DNA from: Erodium maritimum
Lineage: Eukaryota > Streptophyta > Magnoliopsida > Geraniales > Geraniaceae
Length of the DNA stretch: 64,000 nt
Direction: 5' to 3'
Assembly: GCA_963921825.1 (NCBI GenBank)
Contig: OY997589.1
Coordinates: forward strand, 72,400,523 to 72,464,522
Part shown: one piece after another, positions 24,117-36,482 of the stretch
Position numbering within the stretch: position 1 is the first letter of the stretch
Layout of the letters: each line of letters begins with the position of its first letter
The notes under the pieces: generated by a model
Told to the model about the DNA's origin: nothing
Seen by the model: the letters and a program-made list of their open reading frames with translations, nothing else
Database searches by the model: none
Position numbers and translations under genes: made by a program

Positions 24117-24947
24117 ATCTCAAGTGCTTCGATTTTCATCGTTCTCGTGATTCTCGGGATATTGTTGGGGAGATCGATCCAGCGGATTCGCGGGGGGAAA
24201 CTTCTGCAGACGCGAGAGTTAGGGAAGATGGGCGTCCTTTAGGCTCAAGCTTGATGGAGGTTGGGCCGGTTTTTAAAGGCCCAATCGATTGGAGTTGAGG
24301 GCCTGGTTGAAGCAGCTGCCCAAGATTCGTTTCATGGGCATGTTGTGGAGTTGGGCTCGGGAAATGGATCGCAGGAGGAGCCTGAAGTTGTTTTGAATGA
24401 TTTGCCAAACGTTGTGTGGCCGTCTCTTCAAAGCACTGCAACAGTTCAACCAAAGAAACGCGGTCGTCCAAAAAAGGGACAATCAAAAGGGGTTGTTCCT
24501 CCAACTGTTGTCTATCGGACAAGAGCTAAAACTTCTGCTATTAATGGAGGCAATTTGGGAATTTTCACTGTTGATATTGCAAAGAAACTCCCGGATGGTA
24601 ATTGGAGTTACTGCCAGAAAATTGGAAAGAAGGATGTTCACCTTGGTTCTTTGGTGCTTGATCAGCTTCAATAGGAGGAGGTCGAGGAAGGTGAGAACAA
24701 GGTGCACCCTGATCTAAGTCCAGGAAAAGCATTAACCCCTGTTTCGGTCTCTAACCGGTTCTTGTGCTTGGAATCGGGAAGGAAGTAGGACATTTGTTCT
24801 CCTGCTTTTGTTTTTTTTTGGTGCTCTTTTGTTGCTCTTTGTAGCGGTATCAGTCTGGGGAAAAGGTTCTTTTTAGGACCTTTTTCTTGCAGTGTTTTAC
24901 TACCTTGTAAAATGCTTGCTTAATAAAAAAATTCGCCTATAAAAAAA
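24117..24947 (+). mobile_element. Small nonautonomous LINE-derived insertion (831 bp) in the copia leader
   Basis: It is flanked by a 15-bp target duplication (24102-24116 and 24948-24962, 14 of 15 identical) and ends in an A run, so it entered by target-primed reverse transcription. It holds the C-terminal part of a LINE ORF1-like protein, with an AT-hook (KKRGRPKKGQ) and VVYRTRAKT, ending with a stop at 24672-24674. A 3'UTR with AATAAAA follows. The layout resembles the ORF1 tail of the minus-strand RRM-type LINE at 39256-39567, but ORF2 is absent, so it is an internally deleted derivative. A frame change near 24290 breaks the N-terminal part. Confidence 0.75.
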
Positions 24948-25649
24948 ATGAATAATTATATGTGTTTTAGAATTGCATGGTTTAACTTTATTTACCAAGC
25001 ATATCACCTCACATGCAAAGATAAAATTAGAATTTTAATCCTTGTGTGTGAGCACTTAGAATCGTCATTACATTGGATGTAGTTGACGGGTTCGAAGGAA
25101 GAATTACATTGGATGTAATTGGAGGCATCATTACATTTGGAATGTAGTTGATGTGCTCATCGCATATAAGATGTGCCAAAAGTTTTAAACACAACCGGAC
25201 AAGTAAAAACGGGTCATGTCCGATACCTCCCAATTATCAACACCTTACTACTTCCCCGTCCTATGGGTGTCGTGCGCCTTAGCGAAGCATCCATGGGAAG
25301 GCGGGGTAGTAGGTTTGGACGACATATGTGGGTGTCGTGCGCCTTAGCGGAGCACCTACATAGTGGCGGGTCATAGTTGAAAATTGGTGGACCCGACTAC
25401 GATTCTCAGCTAGGGTATCAGATAGGGTAAGTCGTGTACTTAAGTACATACCCTAGCCAAGAGTCACATTGGATGTGATTGGACGGGGTCCTACCTACCT
25501 AGCTCGATTAAGTGGTAAGCCTTCGTTCAGCTTGATCGAGCGAATCAAGGATCTTGGTTTTAGATTCTAAAGGTATAGAATCGATTGTTGGTGTTAAAGC
25601 TTGATCTTCATAAAACTTTTATTGATTGAATTTTATTTGTTGTAGATCA

Positions 25650-28399
25650 AATGGCAAATTCAGCGAACATTAATAGTTTGTCATTAAAAACCATTCTTGA
25701 CAGGGTCAAACTAAATGGGACAAACTATTTGGACTGGTACAGAATTTTGAGGATAGTCCTCAAATCTGAACACTAAAAATGTGTCCTTGACAAGGCTGTC
25801 TCTAAGACCATATCAGAGTTACATGAAGTGTCATTAACTGTTGAGAAGAATATATCAGGGATCTGGGATCCAAGGATATTCTGATGGTCAACAAGGGAAT
25901 TGGAAGTGGCAAGGGCGGGGCCCATGCGCACTTGGCGGGAAAGATGAGACACCTGAGAATGTCTGCTTCTACTGCCAACAACTTGGTCATTGGAACCGGG
26001 ATTACAGGAAGTTCACGGCTGATCTGAAGAAGGGCAGTGGGACTGCGCCTTCATCAAATAGTCTGGATGATCTGAAGAAGGGCAATAGGACTGTGCCTTC
26101 ATCAGGAAACCTGGATGATCTAAGGAAGGGAGGTGGGACCGTGCCTTCATCCGGTATTAACTCTATAGAGCTACATCTCTCTACTTCCAAATATTCATGG
26201 GTATTAGATACCAGGACTGAATCTCACACATGCACTAACATATAGTGGCTGAAAGTAGAAGAGGTTTGGAAAGCACGAAGTGGACCTCAGAGTTGTGGCA
26301 ACTGCTGTAGGATCTATGAGTCTTTCTTTGGCAAGTGGTCTTGTCTTAGTATTGTATAATGTATATTGCATACCTACTTTTAGTAGGAATATTATATTTG
26401 TATCCGTGTTTGACAAGGAAGGATATAATGTTAATATTGGAAATGGAGTTTTCAATGTTCTATGCAATGATAGTTTTATACCAGTACAAACTTGGTTGGA
26501 GGATTGTACATATTAGATATGGGTAACAATGCCTCAAGTTCTATATATTATGTTAATACCAAGAGGTCTAAATCCAACGATTTAAACCTAACTCTGTTAT
26601 GGCACTGTCATTTGGGCCGCATAAACAAGAAGTGTCTATCAGCACTTCATAAGTACGGGCTTTCAGGTTCATTCGAATTCCATTCGATCGATAGGTGCAA
26701 GGTTTGTTTGATGGGAAAAATGACTAAAGCGCCCTTTATCGATCGCGGTGAAAGAGCGGGTGAATTATTGGGGATGATACACTCGAATGTGTATAGACCA
26801 ATAAGTTCACTTGCCAGGAGGAGTTTTAGCTACTTTATTACATTTACTGATGATTACAGTAAATATGGTTATGTCTATTCGGTGAGACATAAGTCTGAAG
26901 CTTTTGATAAATTCAAAGAGTTTAAGACTAAAGTAGAAAACCAGCTCGACAAAGGTATTAAGGCACTTCGATTGGATCTAGGTGGAAAATACTTGACCAC
27001 AGAGTTATTAGATCATCTAAAAGAGAATGAGATCCTTTTGGAATGGACACCTCCTAGGACACTGTAGTTGAAAGGTGTAGCCAAACGGAGAAATCGGACA
27101 TTGTTAGACAATGGTCCGTTCCATGATTAGTTGGACTGATCTCCCAATCTCTTTCTGGGGTTATGCTCTAGAGACGATCGCATTCATAGTGAATCGGGCT
27201 TCGACGAAGGGTGTGGAAGGGACACCATTTTAAAAATGGTACGAGATGATACCCGCTTTGTCCTTCCTAAAGATTTGTGGTTGCGAGGCTTATGTGAAAC
27301 ATTTGGTTTCGACTAAGCTCGGACCAAGATCTTAGATATGCACCTTCGTGTGGTATCCCAAAGCAACAAGGGGATACTACTTCTACAATCCCAGTGAGAA
27401 CATGGTGTTCGTCGCTTGGGGTGAGGTCTTTACGGAAAAGGAGTTTTGTTTCCAAAGACGTCATTGGGAGGACTATGCATCTCGAAGAAATTCAGGATGG
27501 TACAGATCTGTCTAAACTAATTGACAACCCAGTAGAAAGGGAGTCAGAGATTGTCGTAGAGTAAGAACCAATTCTTGTTACAATTCCGGAAGGTCCAAGG
27601 CGATTTGAAAGGATCAATCTTCCACCTCCAAGATATGGTATCCGGAGGTGACAATGAAGTCATGGTGGATCACGATGATCCAGCCACCTTTCAGGAAGTC
27701 GTGGATTGGCCCGACTCCGAGTTATGGATGGGAGCCATGAGGGAGAAAATGCAATCCATGTCGGACAACCGAGTCTGGGAACTGGTTGATCCCATCAATG
27801 GTGTGAGGACCATCAAATGCAAAAGGATCTTCAAGGTGAAGATGGACATGGACGGCAACCCTCTGACCTACAAAGCTCAACTGGTGGGGAAAGGTTATAG
27901 GCAGATCCAATGAATTGACTAAGAGGAAACCTTCTCCCTAGTGGCTATGGTCAAAATCGATCTGAATTCTTCTTGACATAACTACATATCATAATTACGA
28001 GATATGTCAAGTGGATGTCAAAATCGCTTTCCTAAATGAAAATTTGACTGGGTACGTTTGTATGTCTCAGCCCAAAGGTTTTGACGATCCGAAGAATAAG
28101 GGAAAGATTTATAAGTTGTTGAAATCCATTTATGGATTGAAACGAACTTCTCGGAGTTGGAACCTTCGTTTTTATGAAGCTGTATATGGATTTGGCTTAA
28201 TCAAGAACGAGGATGAATCTTGCGTTTATAAGAAGGCTAGTGGGAGCAAGATTACCTTTCTGATTCTCATTGAAAACGACATCCCAACCTTGCATGAGAC
28301 TAAAGCTTGGTTGAGGAAGTGTTTTTCAATAAAGAACTTAGGCGATGCTTCTTATATCTTAGGGATTAAGATATGTAGAGATCGCACCAAGAGGGTATC
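25650..28399 (+). pseudogene. Copia gag-pol remnant, first part
   Basis: Recognisable pieces in order are a gag start (NGTNYLDWY), a CCHC-type knuckle region near 25963 (CFYCQQLGHWNRD), a protease motif near 26195, GAG-pre-integrase (LWHCHLGRINKKCLSALHK) and the integrase core (DDYSKYGYVY). The RT has AFLNENLTGYVCMSQPKGF and YGLKRTSRSWN. The order gag-PR-IN-RT is diagnostic of Ty1/copia. The region is decayed and then split by element B. Confidence 0.88.
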
Positions 28400-29416
28400 T
28401 GTCACGCCCCAATTTCAGAGAACCGAACTCGGGACGCGAACATTTAAAACACAAAACACTTGAAACCTGTTTTGAATAAAAACTCTGATATTTCCATTTA
28501 GTTATCAAAAATAAAAGTATTTACAGTACAAAAGAACGTTCCAACAGTGGACAAGGTACAATATCTGTCACTAGACTCAACAAAATAAAGACCAGACTCC
28601 GCTCCAAGCTCCAAGAACTTCAAGAGCTAACCTAGTCCGTCCGGTGATCAGTACCTGTAGGAAAAGCAGCTAGGGGTGAGCGTTCGCTCACCACCACGGA
28701 TAACAGACTGACTATGGCATAATTAGAAGATAAAGCCAATAACACTAAAACCAAACCCAATACCGGGACTACTGTCACGCCCCAAATCCGGTTCTTGCCC
28801 GGACTCGAGGCATGACTAGTAAGATATGAATAAAAGAGATAACAATTCGACAATAGGTTCACGAGAACTCCAAAAAGTAACTCAATCCATAAAATTCGGT
28901 GCAAAAGTAAGTAACCCTCTAGGGGTGTAATGATAAACTTCTACAAAATCTGCTCTTAAACAAAAAGAAACGAAAGTGAAGTCTCTACTGACACCCACAC
29001 CGAGAAGCTCCCGAGCCTCTACTCCTCAATCAAACCTGTAAACACAACAATGAACTCACAGGGGTGAGCTTACGCTCAGTAGGGAAAACACAAAACAGGG
29101 TAAACCTTAACTCCAACAAGATCAACCATAAAGTCAACAAAATATAACTTAACAAACCCGGGTAAAAAGTAAACTAGTCAATGCCGTGGCACATGAAGTC
29201 TCCACCCTCCGATCCACATGATGTGTCCTCTCGGATTTTCCCTCAAATCCAGAGGAGATGCATAACATTGAGGCGACCGGAAACAACTCTTCGGGGTGCT
29301 TATCGTCGGGATTCTCATAAACGTCTCCAAAGGATTTTATGTCCTTGGGAACCAAGGTATTACTCCCATAGGAAGCATACACTTGGGAAATTCACCAAAT
29401 AACCAATATATTATCC

Positions 29417-29510
29417 TACACCGGACTCCTCAACGGTGTAGGTATCATACCGTAACAACCATAATCCCGATCTCACCCTACACCGGACTCCTCGACGGTG
29501 TAGGTGCCGT
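29417..29510. repeat. 66-bp tandem duplication with hairpin CTACACCG...CGGTGTAG, in element C
   Basis: The hairpin starts at about 29417 and again at about 29483, each with 8-bp arms and a short loop. Each is followed by a CATACCGTA- or CGTACCGTA-type segment. Confidence 0.7.
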
Positions 29511-30429
29511 ACCGTATCAACCATGATCCAATCACAACTTAGTAACACGCTCAACCGAAACTCGACGCCATCCAATCCAACCACTACTAATCCACTAACA
29601 CACATAGCTCACGCATCACCAATTATCCATAGCACACAGCACACAAATCACTAAATCAGGTCACACCGATCACACAATTCCAACTTACCGTTCACTTACC
29701 AGTTTCGAACCACCGGGGCATCGATCACCTGATTGCACCGCTCGGTACAACCAGTCATACTCGATGCTCCAAACAACCATTCAAGTAAATCAAGTAATCA
29801 ATCGAATACAATCAACGAGCAAGTACGAGTTTAAACAACCAATCATAAAGCCTTCAAAAGAGCATTCAAACATGCAATTCCACTAGTTTCATTAGACTCT
29901 TTAGCCTATCCACTAAGCAATCAACAACCAAGCATGTGATCCTAACACGCAACTAATCCGAGGGCTTTGCCAAGGCTCCTCTACCAGACAATCATATCCC
30001 AAGTATTGAAAGAGAATTACACTAGTGATTGGCATCCTAATCGGTCACCACTAGACACTCCGGTTATTAGTAATTGAAAGACGATTAAGCTAGTTATTCG
30101 CATCCTATATGCATTTCTAGGACCTTGTCCAATTTTATTAACCTAGCATGCATACTAAACATCGTAAACGAGAGGTTAAGTCTTTCCCTACCTCAAGGTC
30201 CTCCTCTTCAACGCTTTGATGAAGTCCGGCGATCACCACGTCGCTCTTCCCTCGGGTCCCGGCGTGATCCTTGCTTCTCTAGCTCGATCCCCAAAGTCTT
30301 GGACACAAAGAAACGCTAATTAGACTCCACTTAAACAGCAAGAAAGATCCCCAAAACCCTTCCAAAGTTCAGCTCAAAACCAAGATGCAAAACCTTCGAA
30401 AAACCCCCAAGAAACCCGCACCCTGGTCT

Positions 30430-30563
30430 GTCACGGATCTGGTCACGGATCCGTGACGTTAACCCTCACGGTTACCGTCACGGAGCCGTGACGAGTGCCG
30501 TCACGGACTCCCTCACGGAGCCGTGACGTCACCCGTCACGGGATCCGTCACGGATCCGTGGCG
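30430..30563. repeat. Cluster of TCACGGATCCGTGA-type palindromes in element C
   Basis: About ten CACGG or CCGTG words alternate within 134 bp, several forming perfect palindromes such as TCACGGATCCGTGAC and ACGGAGCCGT variants. The whole block could form several stacked stems in single-stranded form. Confidence 0.8.
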
Positions 30564-31649
30564 CACCAGGGCAGTTTCGCCCTTCTTCAACCTCCAGCTC
30601 CAAAACTCCGAAAAACCACCTTCAAACCCAGAAATTTACCCCTTCCAACTTCCAAAATAGTCCAAATCCTTCAATACTCCTGTACCCATGGTAGGAATCA
30701 AAACACAAACAAGTTTCCAATGATTCATCAAATCAAACCCACTTCAAAATCTCCAACAACTATTGATTTCTCAACAAAAACTCAACAAAGCTTCTCATCA
30801 ACAACCTCTCCCACCATTTCTACTCAAACCCAACAACATCTAGCCATTTTCACCCAAAACCCAAGAAAATAGATGAAGAGAAATGAGGATTAGAGAGTTC
30901 CATTACCTCTAGGATGTTGAGATGAAGAAGGTGCTAGTGATTTTGAGGGTGGATGGCTAGAGGAAGACTTCAAATGGCTCCTTCTTCTTTGATTTTCCTT
31001 CAAGCTTCCATGGGAGCTCTTCTCCCTTGCTTCCTCTCCAAATTTCGGCTACACCAATGCAAATATGAATTGATTTTGATTCTCCAATCACATATAATAC
31101 CTAGATGTAGCAAAGACCTAAATGCCCTTGAGCTAGATTCCCTTGTAGTAGCTTTTGGGAAGGTAAAAGGGACTATGACTATCCCTTTTCTCTCTTTCAA
31201 CCAAAAGAAGACAAGTGTCCACCTAGGTCATTTAACTTTCCAAAATAATTTCCAGCACTTTTAAAATAACGCTTTAGTCGATAAAAAGTCTCGTTTTGAC
31301 CAAAATTGACTTTATCCACTATTATACTCAAACGAAAGGGTTTTCTCCCCTGAAGCCAACCGTGATAATGGCTAATTCGTTTGGGTTCCGGAAAAGTCCC
31401 GCGTGACTTCCGGAGTCACCGGTTCGACCGGAAGCGGGTCTTACAACTACAGTCTCCAACTCAAGTACCCAACTGACCCACAACCCGTTACTTTCCTCAA
31501 CAGACTCAACACTCGATAAAGTAATGTAGACCCGACACAACTATCGACGACCTCCTCCAAGGACACGACAAAGGGACTACACAACGCCAAACAAGATCAC
31601 AAAGGATCGCACACCAGCTGCTCAGTAATCAATCTCAATCAGGTCCAGG

Positions 31650-31866
31650 ATCGACCTATCGCAATTCCTCGACACGAAGTCGGATCAGGCTGTCGACCTA
31701 TCGCAATTCATCGACACTAAGTCGGATCAGGCTGTCGACCTATCGCAATTCATCGACACTAAGTCGGATCAGGCTGTCGACCTATCGCAATTCATCGACA
31801 CTAAGTCGGATCAGGCTGTCGACCTATCGCAATTCATCGACACTAAGTCGGATCAGGCTGTCGACC
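31650..31866. repeat. 42-bp tandem repeat, about five copies, in element B
   Basis: The unit contains GTCGACCTATCGCAATTCAT and ACACTAAGTCGGATCAGGCT. The period is exactly 42 bp and the units are nearly identical, so the amplification is recent. Confidence 0.85.
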
Positions 31867-31919
31867 TTCCGAACTCACAAATTCAGGTAACCACAATCAC
31901 AATCACAGGCAAGTTCAAT

Positions 31920-32290
31920 CACACAGGCACTCAAGGCCACTCAAGACACCTCAACAGTCAAGACTCGGGTTCAACAACCCCACGGGCACTCACTGCCACT
32001 CAAGACACACCAACGGTCAAGACTCGGGTTCAACAACCCGCGGGCACTCACGGCCACTCAAGACACACCAACGGTCAAACTCGGGTTCAACGACCCCACG
32101 GCACTCACGGCCACCCCAAAACACCAACAGTAAAACACGGGCACTCATGGCCACCCAAGACACCAATTTAAATACACGGGCTCTCATGGCCACCCAAGAC
32201 ACCAACAATCAAATACGGGCTCTCATGGCCACCCAAGACACCAACAATCAAATACGGGCTCTCATGGCCACCCAAGACATAAATTAAACA
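31920..32290. repeat. Family tandem-repeat block in element B, about seven copies
   Basis: Units carry GGGCACTCACGGCCAC and CAAGACACACCAAC, several with GGGTTCAACAACCC. This is the reverse complement of the block in elements D and F, which fits the opposite orientation of those copies. Confidence 0.8.
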
Positions 32291-34025
32291 GTCAACCTCC
32301 GGGCATGGTCATATGCCTCCAGTAATTCTAATATCGCTAAGTTCTCTGTTCCTACGACAGTACTAAGTGTCACATGCTTTTCTCTTAAACTCTACAATCC
32401 CGTATCATGCTTTTCTAATATTTAAATAAATCTACTCAACCCACGACACCCCGATGTCACATGCAATTCTACTGGTAACTTTCCCTAATCAGGGTCGAGA
32501 TCCGGCTACTTTTCCCTACCTTGTATATAACTCCAAAAGCGCTCCACTAAACCCCGATGTAATCCCAGTCAATCGCCGAGCTTCCCTTTGCCTCGGTCCG
32601 CAGCACGATCTAAAAGAACACAATTTTAACTCACTTTTAAACTAGTACGAATAAACCGAAAGTCAATAAACTTAACGCCCAAACGTAACCCCGACAATGT
32701 CGATCACTCCCAAACTTCCCAATTACTCGACATTGTCGATAAAAGACCCGTAAAGGCTCGATTCGCCCGACATGGCGAATCTGCCCGGGTTTTGTAATTT
32801 GCCTTCCGGGGCTCCAAAAATTCCCGTTTTCGTTTCTACGGTCTTAGAATAATTCAAGGAACCCAACGCACTTGACGGAATCGAATTCCGACTTCTAAGT
32901 CAATTAATTAACGTTTAAAGTTTCTAAAACCCGTTAATTACAACTTTTCCAATTTAATTCCAATTTTCGATTCGGTTTAGGATAAATGGTCCGGGGAACG
33001 TTTTAAACCACCCGAACGTTAAAACCCGAGCACCCGAGCACGTGGGCCCCACACAAAGCATTGGGCCGTGGTCCCTAGGGTTTCAAGGGGCTCAGCCACC
33101 ATGGTGGTGGCCGGCCCTAGGTCCGGCTAGCCACCTCCTATGGTGGCCGGCCACCACCTAAGGTGGCCGGTGCTCCTCCCGAGCTCTCGGTCGCCGGAAA
33201 ACGTTTAAATAAACCTCCAAACACCTCTAAAACGTCTCCCAGAAACCCCAAAAATCACTACAACCCTAACTCATCATTTATAACGAAACCCTAGCTTTTG
33301 AAAATAAACGAAACGAGAATCGATTCGGTGCTTACTCAAGAGGAAGACGAGGGGAAGATAAATGCTCTTCGTCTTGAAACGATTCAAGGGCTAGATTCCT
33401 TCCAACTCCAACTCTTTTCTCCTTCTCTCTTCTTCTTCTTCTCCTTCTCTCTCTAAACTCTCTCTTCTCTTTCTAATTTAATCAACTAACTCATTTTTCC
33501 TTTTTTTTTCTTTTTAAACATGTGTGGCCGGCCACCTATGGCACACCACACCTTTTCCCCCCAAAACTAACACCACCATAATTAGGACAAGTGTCAAGGT
33601 GGGTCCCACACCTTTTGGAAAATATCTACTTGATATGTTCCAATCAGATTCGCGAAAAACGGACGTTTCAGGGCCCGAACGGGCACTTTTCCCAAGAAAT
33701 TACGAAACTTGACGTGCTACAAGGAAACGGCTCAACTAAGACCGCTGCGACGACGGCTAAGCCTTTTGGATCCCAAACGGTCCTCGAATGGACCAAAACG
33801 TCGCTCGGTTGACTTTTCCAGCGAAAAGTCAACATTTCCCAAATTAATCAGAAAGTTTCCCTGAGTCCCCTGGAACTCATTTTGGTCGATAACGGGGTCA
33901 TCTTAAGTCTAGTATGACCCTCGGGGTCAATTTAGGTTAAGTTTAGTGTCTGTCTTAAAATTTTTAAATTTTCCTGTTTTTCGCAGGTTTGACTATTGTT
34001 GAACGGGAGTGGTTCTTACAGTATC

Positions 34026-34804
34026 AGATTTAAGTCAGGGAGCCTATGTGAACAAGGCATTGAGTAGGTTCTCAATGCTCAATTCAAAGAAAGGACTCTT
34101 ACCCACTAGTCATGGCATTCATCTCAGCAAGACTCAGTGTCCAAAGACACCTGATGAGCTAAAACGGATGATGCGAATCCCATGCGCCTAAGGGCAGGAT
34201 CGATCATATATGCCATGACATGTACGACATCGGACGTCTTGTAAGCCTTATGTTGTACCAGTAGACATCAGTCTAACCCGAGGAAAGATGATGCTGAGCT
34301 AGTCATCAAAGGATGAGTAGATGCTAGTTTTCCAAGAGAAATCCAGATGACTTTAAAAGTCAGTCAGGATATGTGTTTACGCTGAATGATGGAGCATTAG
34401 CTGGGAAAGCGTAAAGCAAGATACCGTCGCTGAATCTACAATAGAGGCCAAGTACATGGATGCTGCAGAGGCAGCTAAGGAGGCTATGTGGATTTGGAAA
34501 TTCACGGTAGGGTTGGGTGTAATTAAAAACCCATCCAGCCCAGTGAATCCATTTTGCGATAACACAAGGGCCATTGCGCAAGCTAAAAGCCCAGATCACA
34601 TAACAAATCCAAACATGTACTGCGGCGTATCCACTTCTTCAGAGAAATACAGAACCGAGGTGAAGTGAAGATAACCTATATTGCAATAGATGATAACATA
34701 GCCAACCATTTGACTAAGGTAGTGTCGCTGCCTAAACATGTTAGACATGTAAAGTTGGTGGGGACTTATTGGAGTTTAGATTGGAACTAGGGCAAGTGGG
34801 AGAT
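34026..34804 (+). pseudogene. Copia RT end and RNase H remnant, with polypurine tract
   Basis: This is the continuation of the copia coding region after element B. The RNase H part lies at about 34270-34740 (AKYMDAAEAAKEAMW, FCDNTRAIAQAK). The tract AAGTGGGAGA directly precedes the 3' LTR. The region is decayed. Confidence 0.82.
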
Positions 34805-36476
34805 TGTTAGCCTTAATGCCCGTAGTTCAATCCTAAATGTCCAAATGTATATATCATCGTTAGCAATAAAATTAAAGCAGCTTTATATTACTTATGTGTT
34901 GGAGTAATATATCGATGTGTGCTCTGATCTATGCCCACAATGCGAATAGAACCATAGATCGAGATAGATCACACTCGATGGATCCCTAGTCAACAAAGCT
35001 TCACTAGAAGCGACTAGTATGAAAGATGGTTCTTTATGGCTTACGTTCTGTTAGTCATTGGAATGGGATTCCGGAGTCTGATCATAGATATCATGTGGGA
35101 CATGATATTGGATGACCCGACATGAATATGTGCCATAGATCAAGCCATGAACATATTCATTGTCGTAACTTGTCATGTATCCTTAGATCAAGGATTCTTT
35201 GTGATCGCTATGCAGTAAACAATTGAGTTTGACCTGAGCCTAACGTTGTCCGTAACAGGGCTTCCATAACGGCCAGGATTGGCTTGGGGACGGACTGCAT
35301 GAGTGACACGAAAGACGACTAAGGGATTTATCCCTCATACTACGGTATGGGAAAGATATCGGTTCTCGGCCGCTTGATCGAGAGTGACTGAAAGAATAGC
35401 ATGGCCATGCACATGATACTGGGTAACATATATTCAGTCATCTCACATATCAAGTAACAGTGATTGAGAATAATAAGGTAGACGTCTCTATGCCTTATTT
35501 CAATCAGGATATCGGTGATAAAAGGATAACGATAGGGACGACGGAAAGGTTAGAATCGATATGGTCGATTCGTTATGCAGTGTTAGGCCGTACTAAAATC
35601 TCATTAGTTTCCACCTATATAGGATCAAGTAAAATAGGATTTTACGTTGACCTATTGACATGCATAAACCTAAGGGTCACACCAAAGGATGAAACTCATT
35701 GACACATTTATGGAGAATGACCAAAAGAGAGTTGTGTCGGGACATGACCAAAACTGGGTTTTGGGTCATGTGCCCGTAAGTGAATAAGACTTTACGGATC
35801 GAGACGAGGCTTGGGTCTTGGGATTGATTACGTCGGATAATGTTGGACATTTCCGGTATGGAAGGCTTGGAGGCGATGAGCGCGTCACGGGACTTTGTTG
35901 GGAATGGCCACGGGCCATGTTTCAAGAGGCCCATGAGAGGCCCATGGAACTAATTAATCAAGTATTGATTAATTAGTACTAAGTAAGCAAGACAAGGATT
36001 AAGGTGTTGGTGATTCACCACCTAACCCAATCTTGTCTTGCCATACTTTGTCCTATTTACACCTTACTTATCACCATGCTTGTCCCATGCCTTTAGTTGG
36101 ACAAGTATGTGGTTTGTTATGTTTAAGTCATCTTTTTTCAACATAACAAACACAAGACAGGAATAGGAAACACAACTTCTCTCCCTCTCTCCCTACAATT
36201 TCGGGTTTGGCAAGCTCCCACCTCCATTTTTGTGTTCTTGAGTCCTCAAAAAGAAGAACTACGTGGCTTTGATTCCCATGTGGATACGTAGGCGTCTTGG
36301 AGACTCAAGCCAATAATTCGTTAACCGATGTTCTTGTTTTGGTAAGAAATAGTGCTGAATTTTTCTCTTGTGAATCCATTCTTTGTTAGTTGTTTCATGG
36401 TTTTAATCGTCTCTTGGTCTTCATTGATTTTCCGCTACGAGTTGGTTCATCTCCAACCCTACCTCGAGACCCAACA
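34805..36476 (+). repeat. 3' LTR of the copia element
   Basis: It begins TGTTAGCCTTAATGCC and ends GAGACCCAACA. At 1672 bp it has an extra segment at about 35960-36215 relative to the 5' LTR, including ATTAATCAAGTATTGATTAA. The same segment also occurs in the fragment at 36483-37041, so the 5' LTR probably lost it. Confidence 0.88.
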
Positions 36477-36482
36477 ACCAAG

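Larger units (their letters stand above)
28773..31445 (+). mobile_element. Element C: second solo-LTR-like family, nested in B
   Basis: It starts TGTCACGCCCCAAATCCG, ends GCGGGTCTTACA, and has a perfect 5-bp duplication ACTAC at 28768-28772 and 31446-31450. At 2673 bp it shares only terminal motifs and a weak TGAGC...GCTCA hairpin near 29064 with the A/B/D/F family; the interior is unrelated. No coding domain is seen. It must be younger than B. Confidence 0.85.
28400..34020 (+). mobile_element. Element B: solo-LTR-like unit with element C nested inside
   Basis: It starts TGTCACGCCCCAATTTC, ends GGTTCTTACA, and has a perfect 5-bp duplication GTATC at 28395-28399 and 34021-34025 within the copia RT region. 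Without element C and its duplication it is about 2.9 kb. It is the same family as A, D, E and F and shares their stem-loops (28675-28692; about 32693-32742; about 33808) and a tandem block. It has no coding domain. Confidence 0.86.
21847..36476 (+). mobile_element. Ty1/copia LTR retrotransposon, decayed, with nested insertions
   Basis: Two LTRs (about 21847-23265 and 34805-36476) enclose a primer site TGGTATCAGAGCC at 23267-23279 (initiator Met tRNA type). Copia-order domains follow: gag with a zinc knuckle (about 25650-26030), protease (about 26190), GAG-pre-integrase and integrase (about 26580-27130), RT (about 27690-28399, continuing after 34025) and RNase H (to about 34740). The polypurine tract AAGTGGGAGA lies just before 34805. 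The 3' LTR ends in CA; the first six bases of the 5' LTR differ from the 3' LTR and no target duplication is seen. Roughly 28 differences over about 710 aligned LTR bases (near 4%) suggest an age of the order of one to two million years under usual plant rates. The coding part carries about ten breaks plus large insertions, so it is dead. Confidence 0.92.

Noticed and set aside
30495-31264. Plus-strand frames of 103-125 codons in element C
   Set aside because: They overlap the palindrome cluster and noncoding LTR-like sequence, with no domain and no homologue recognised.
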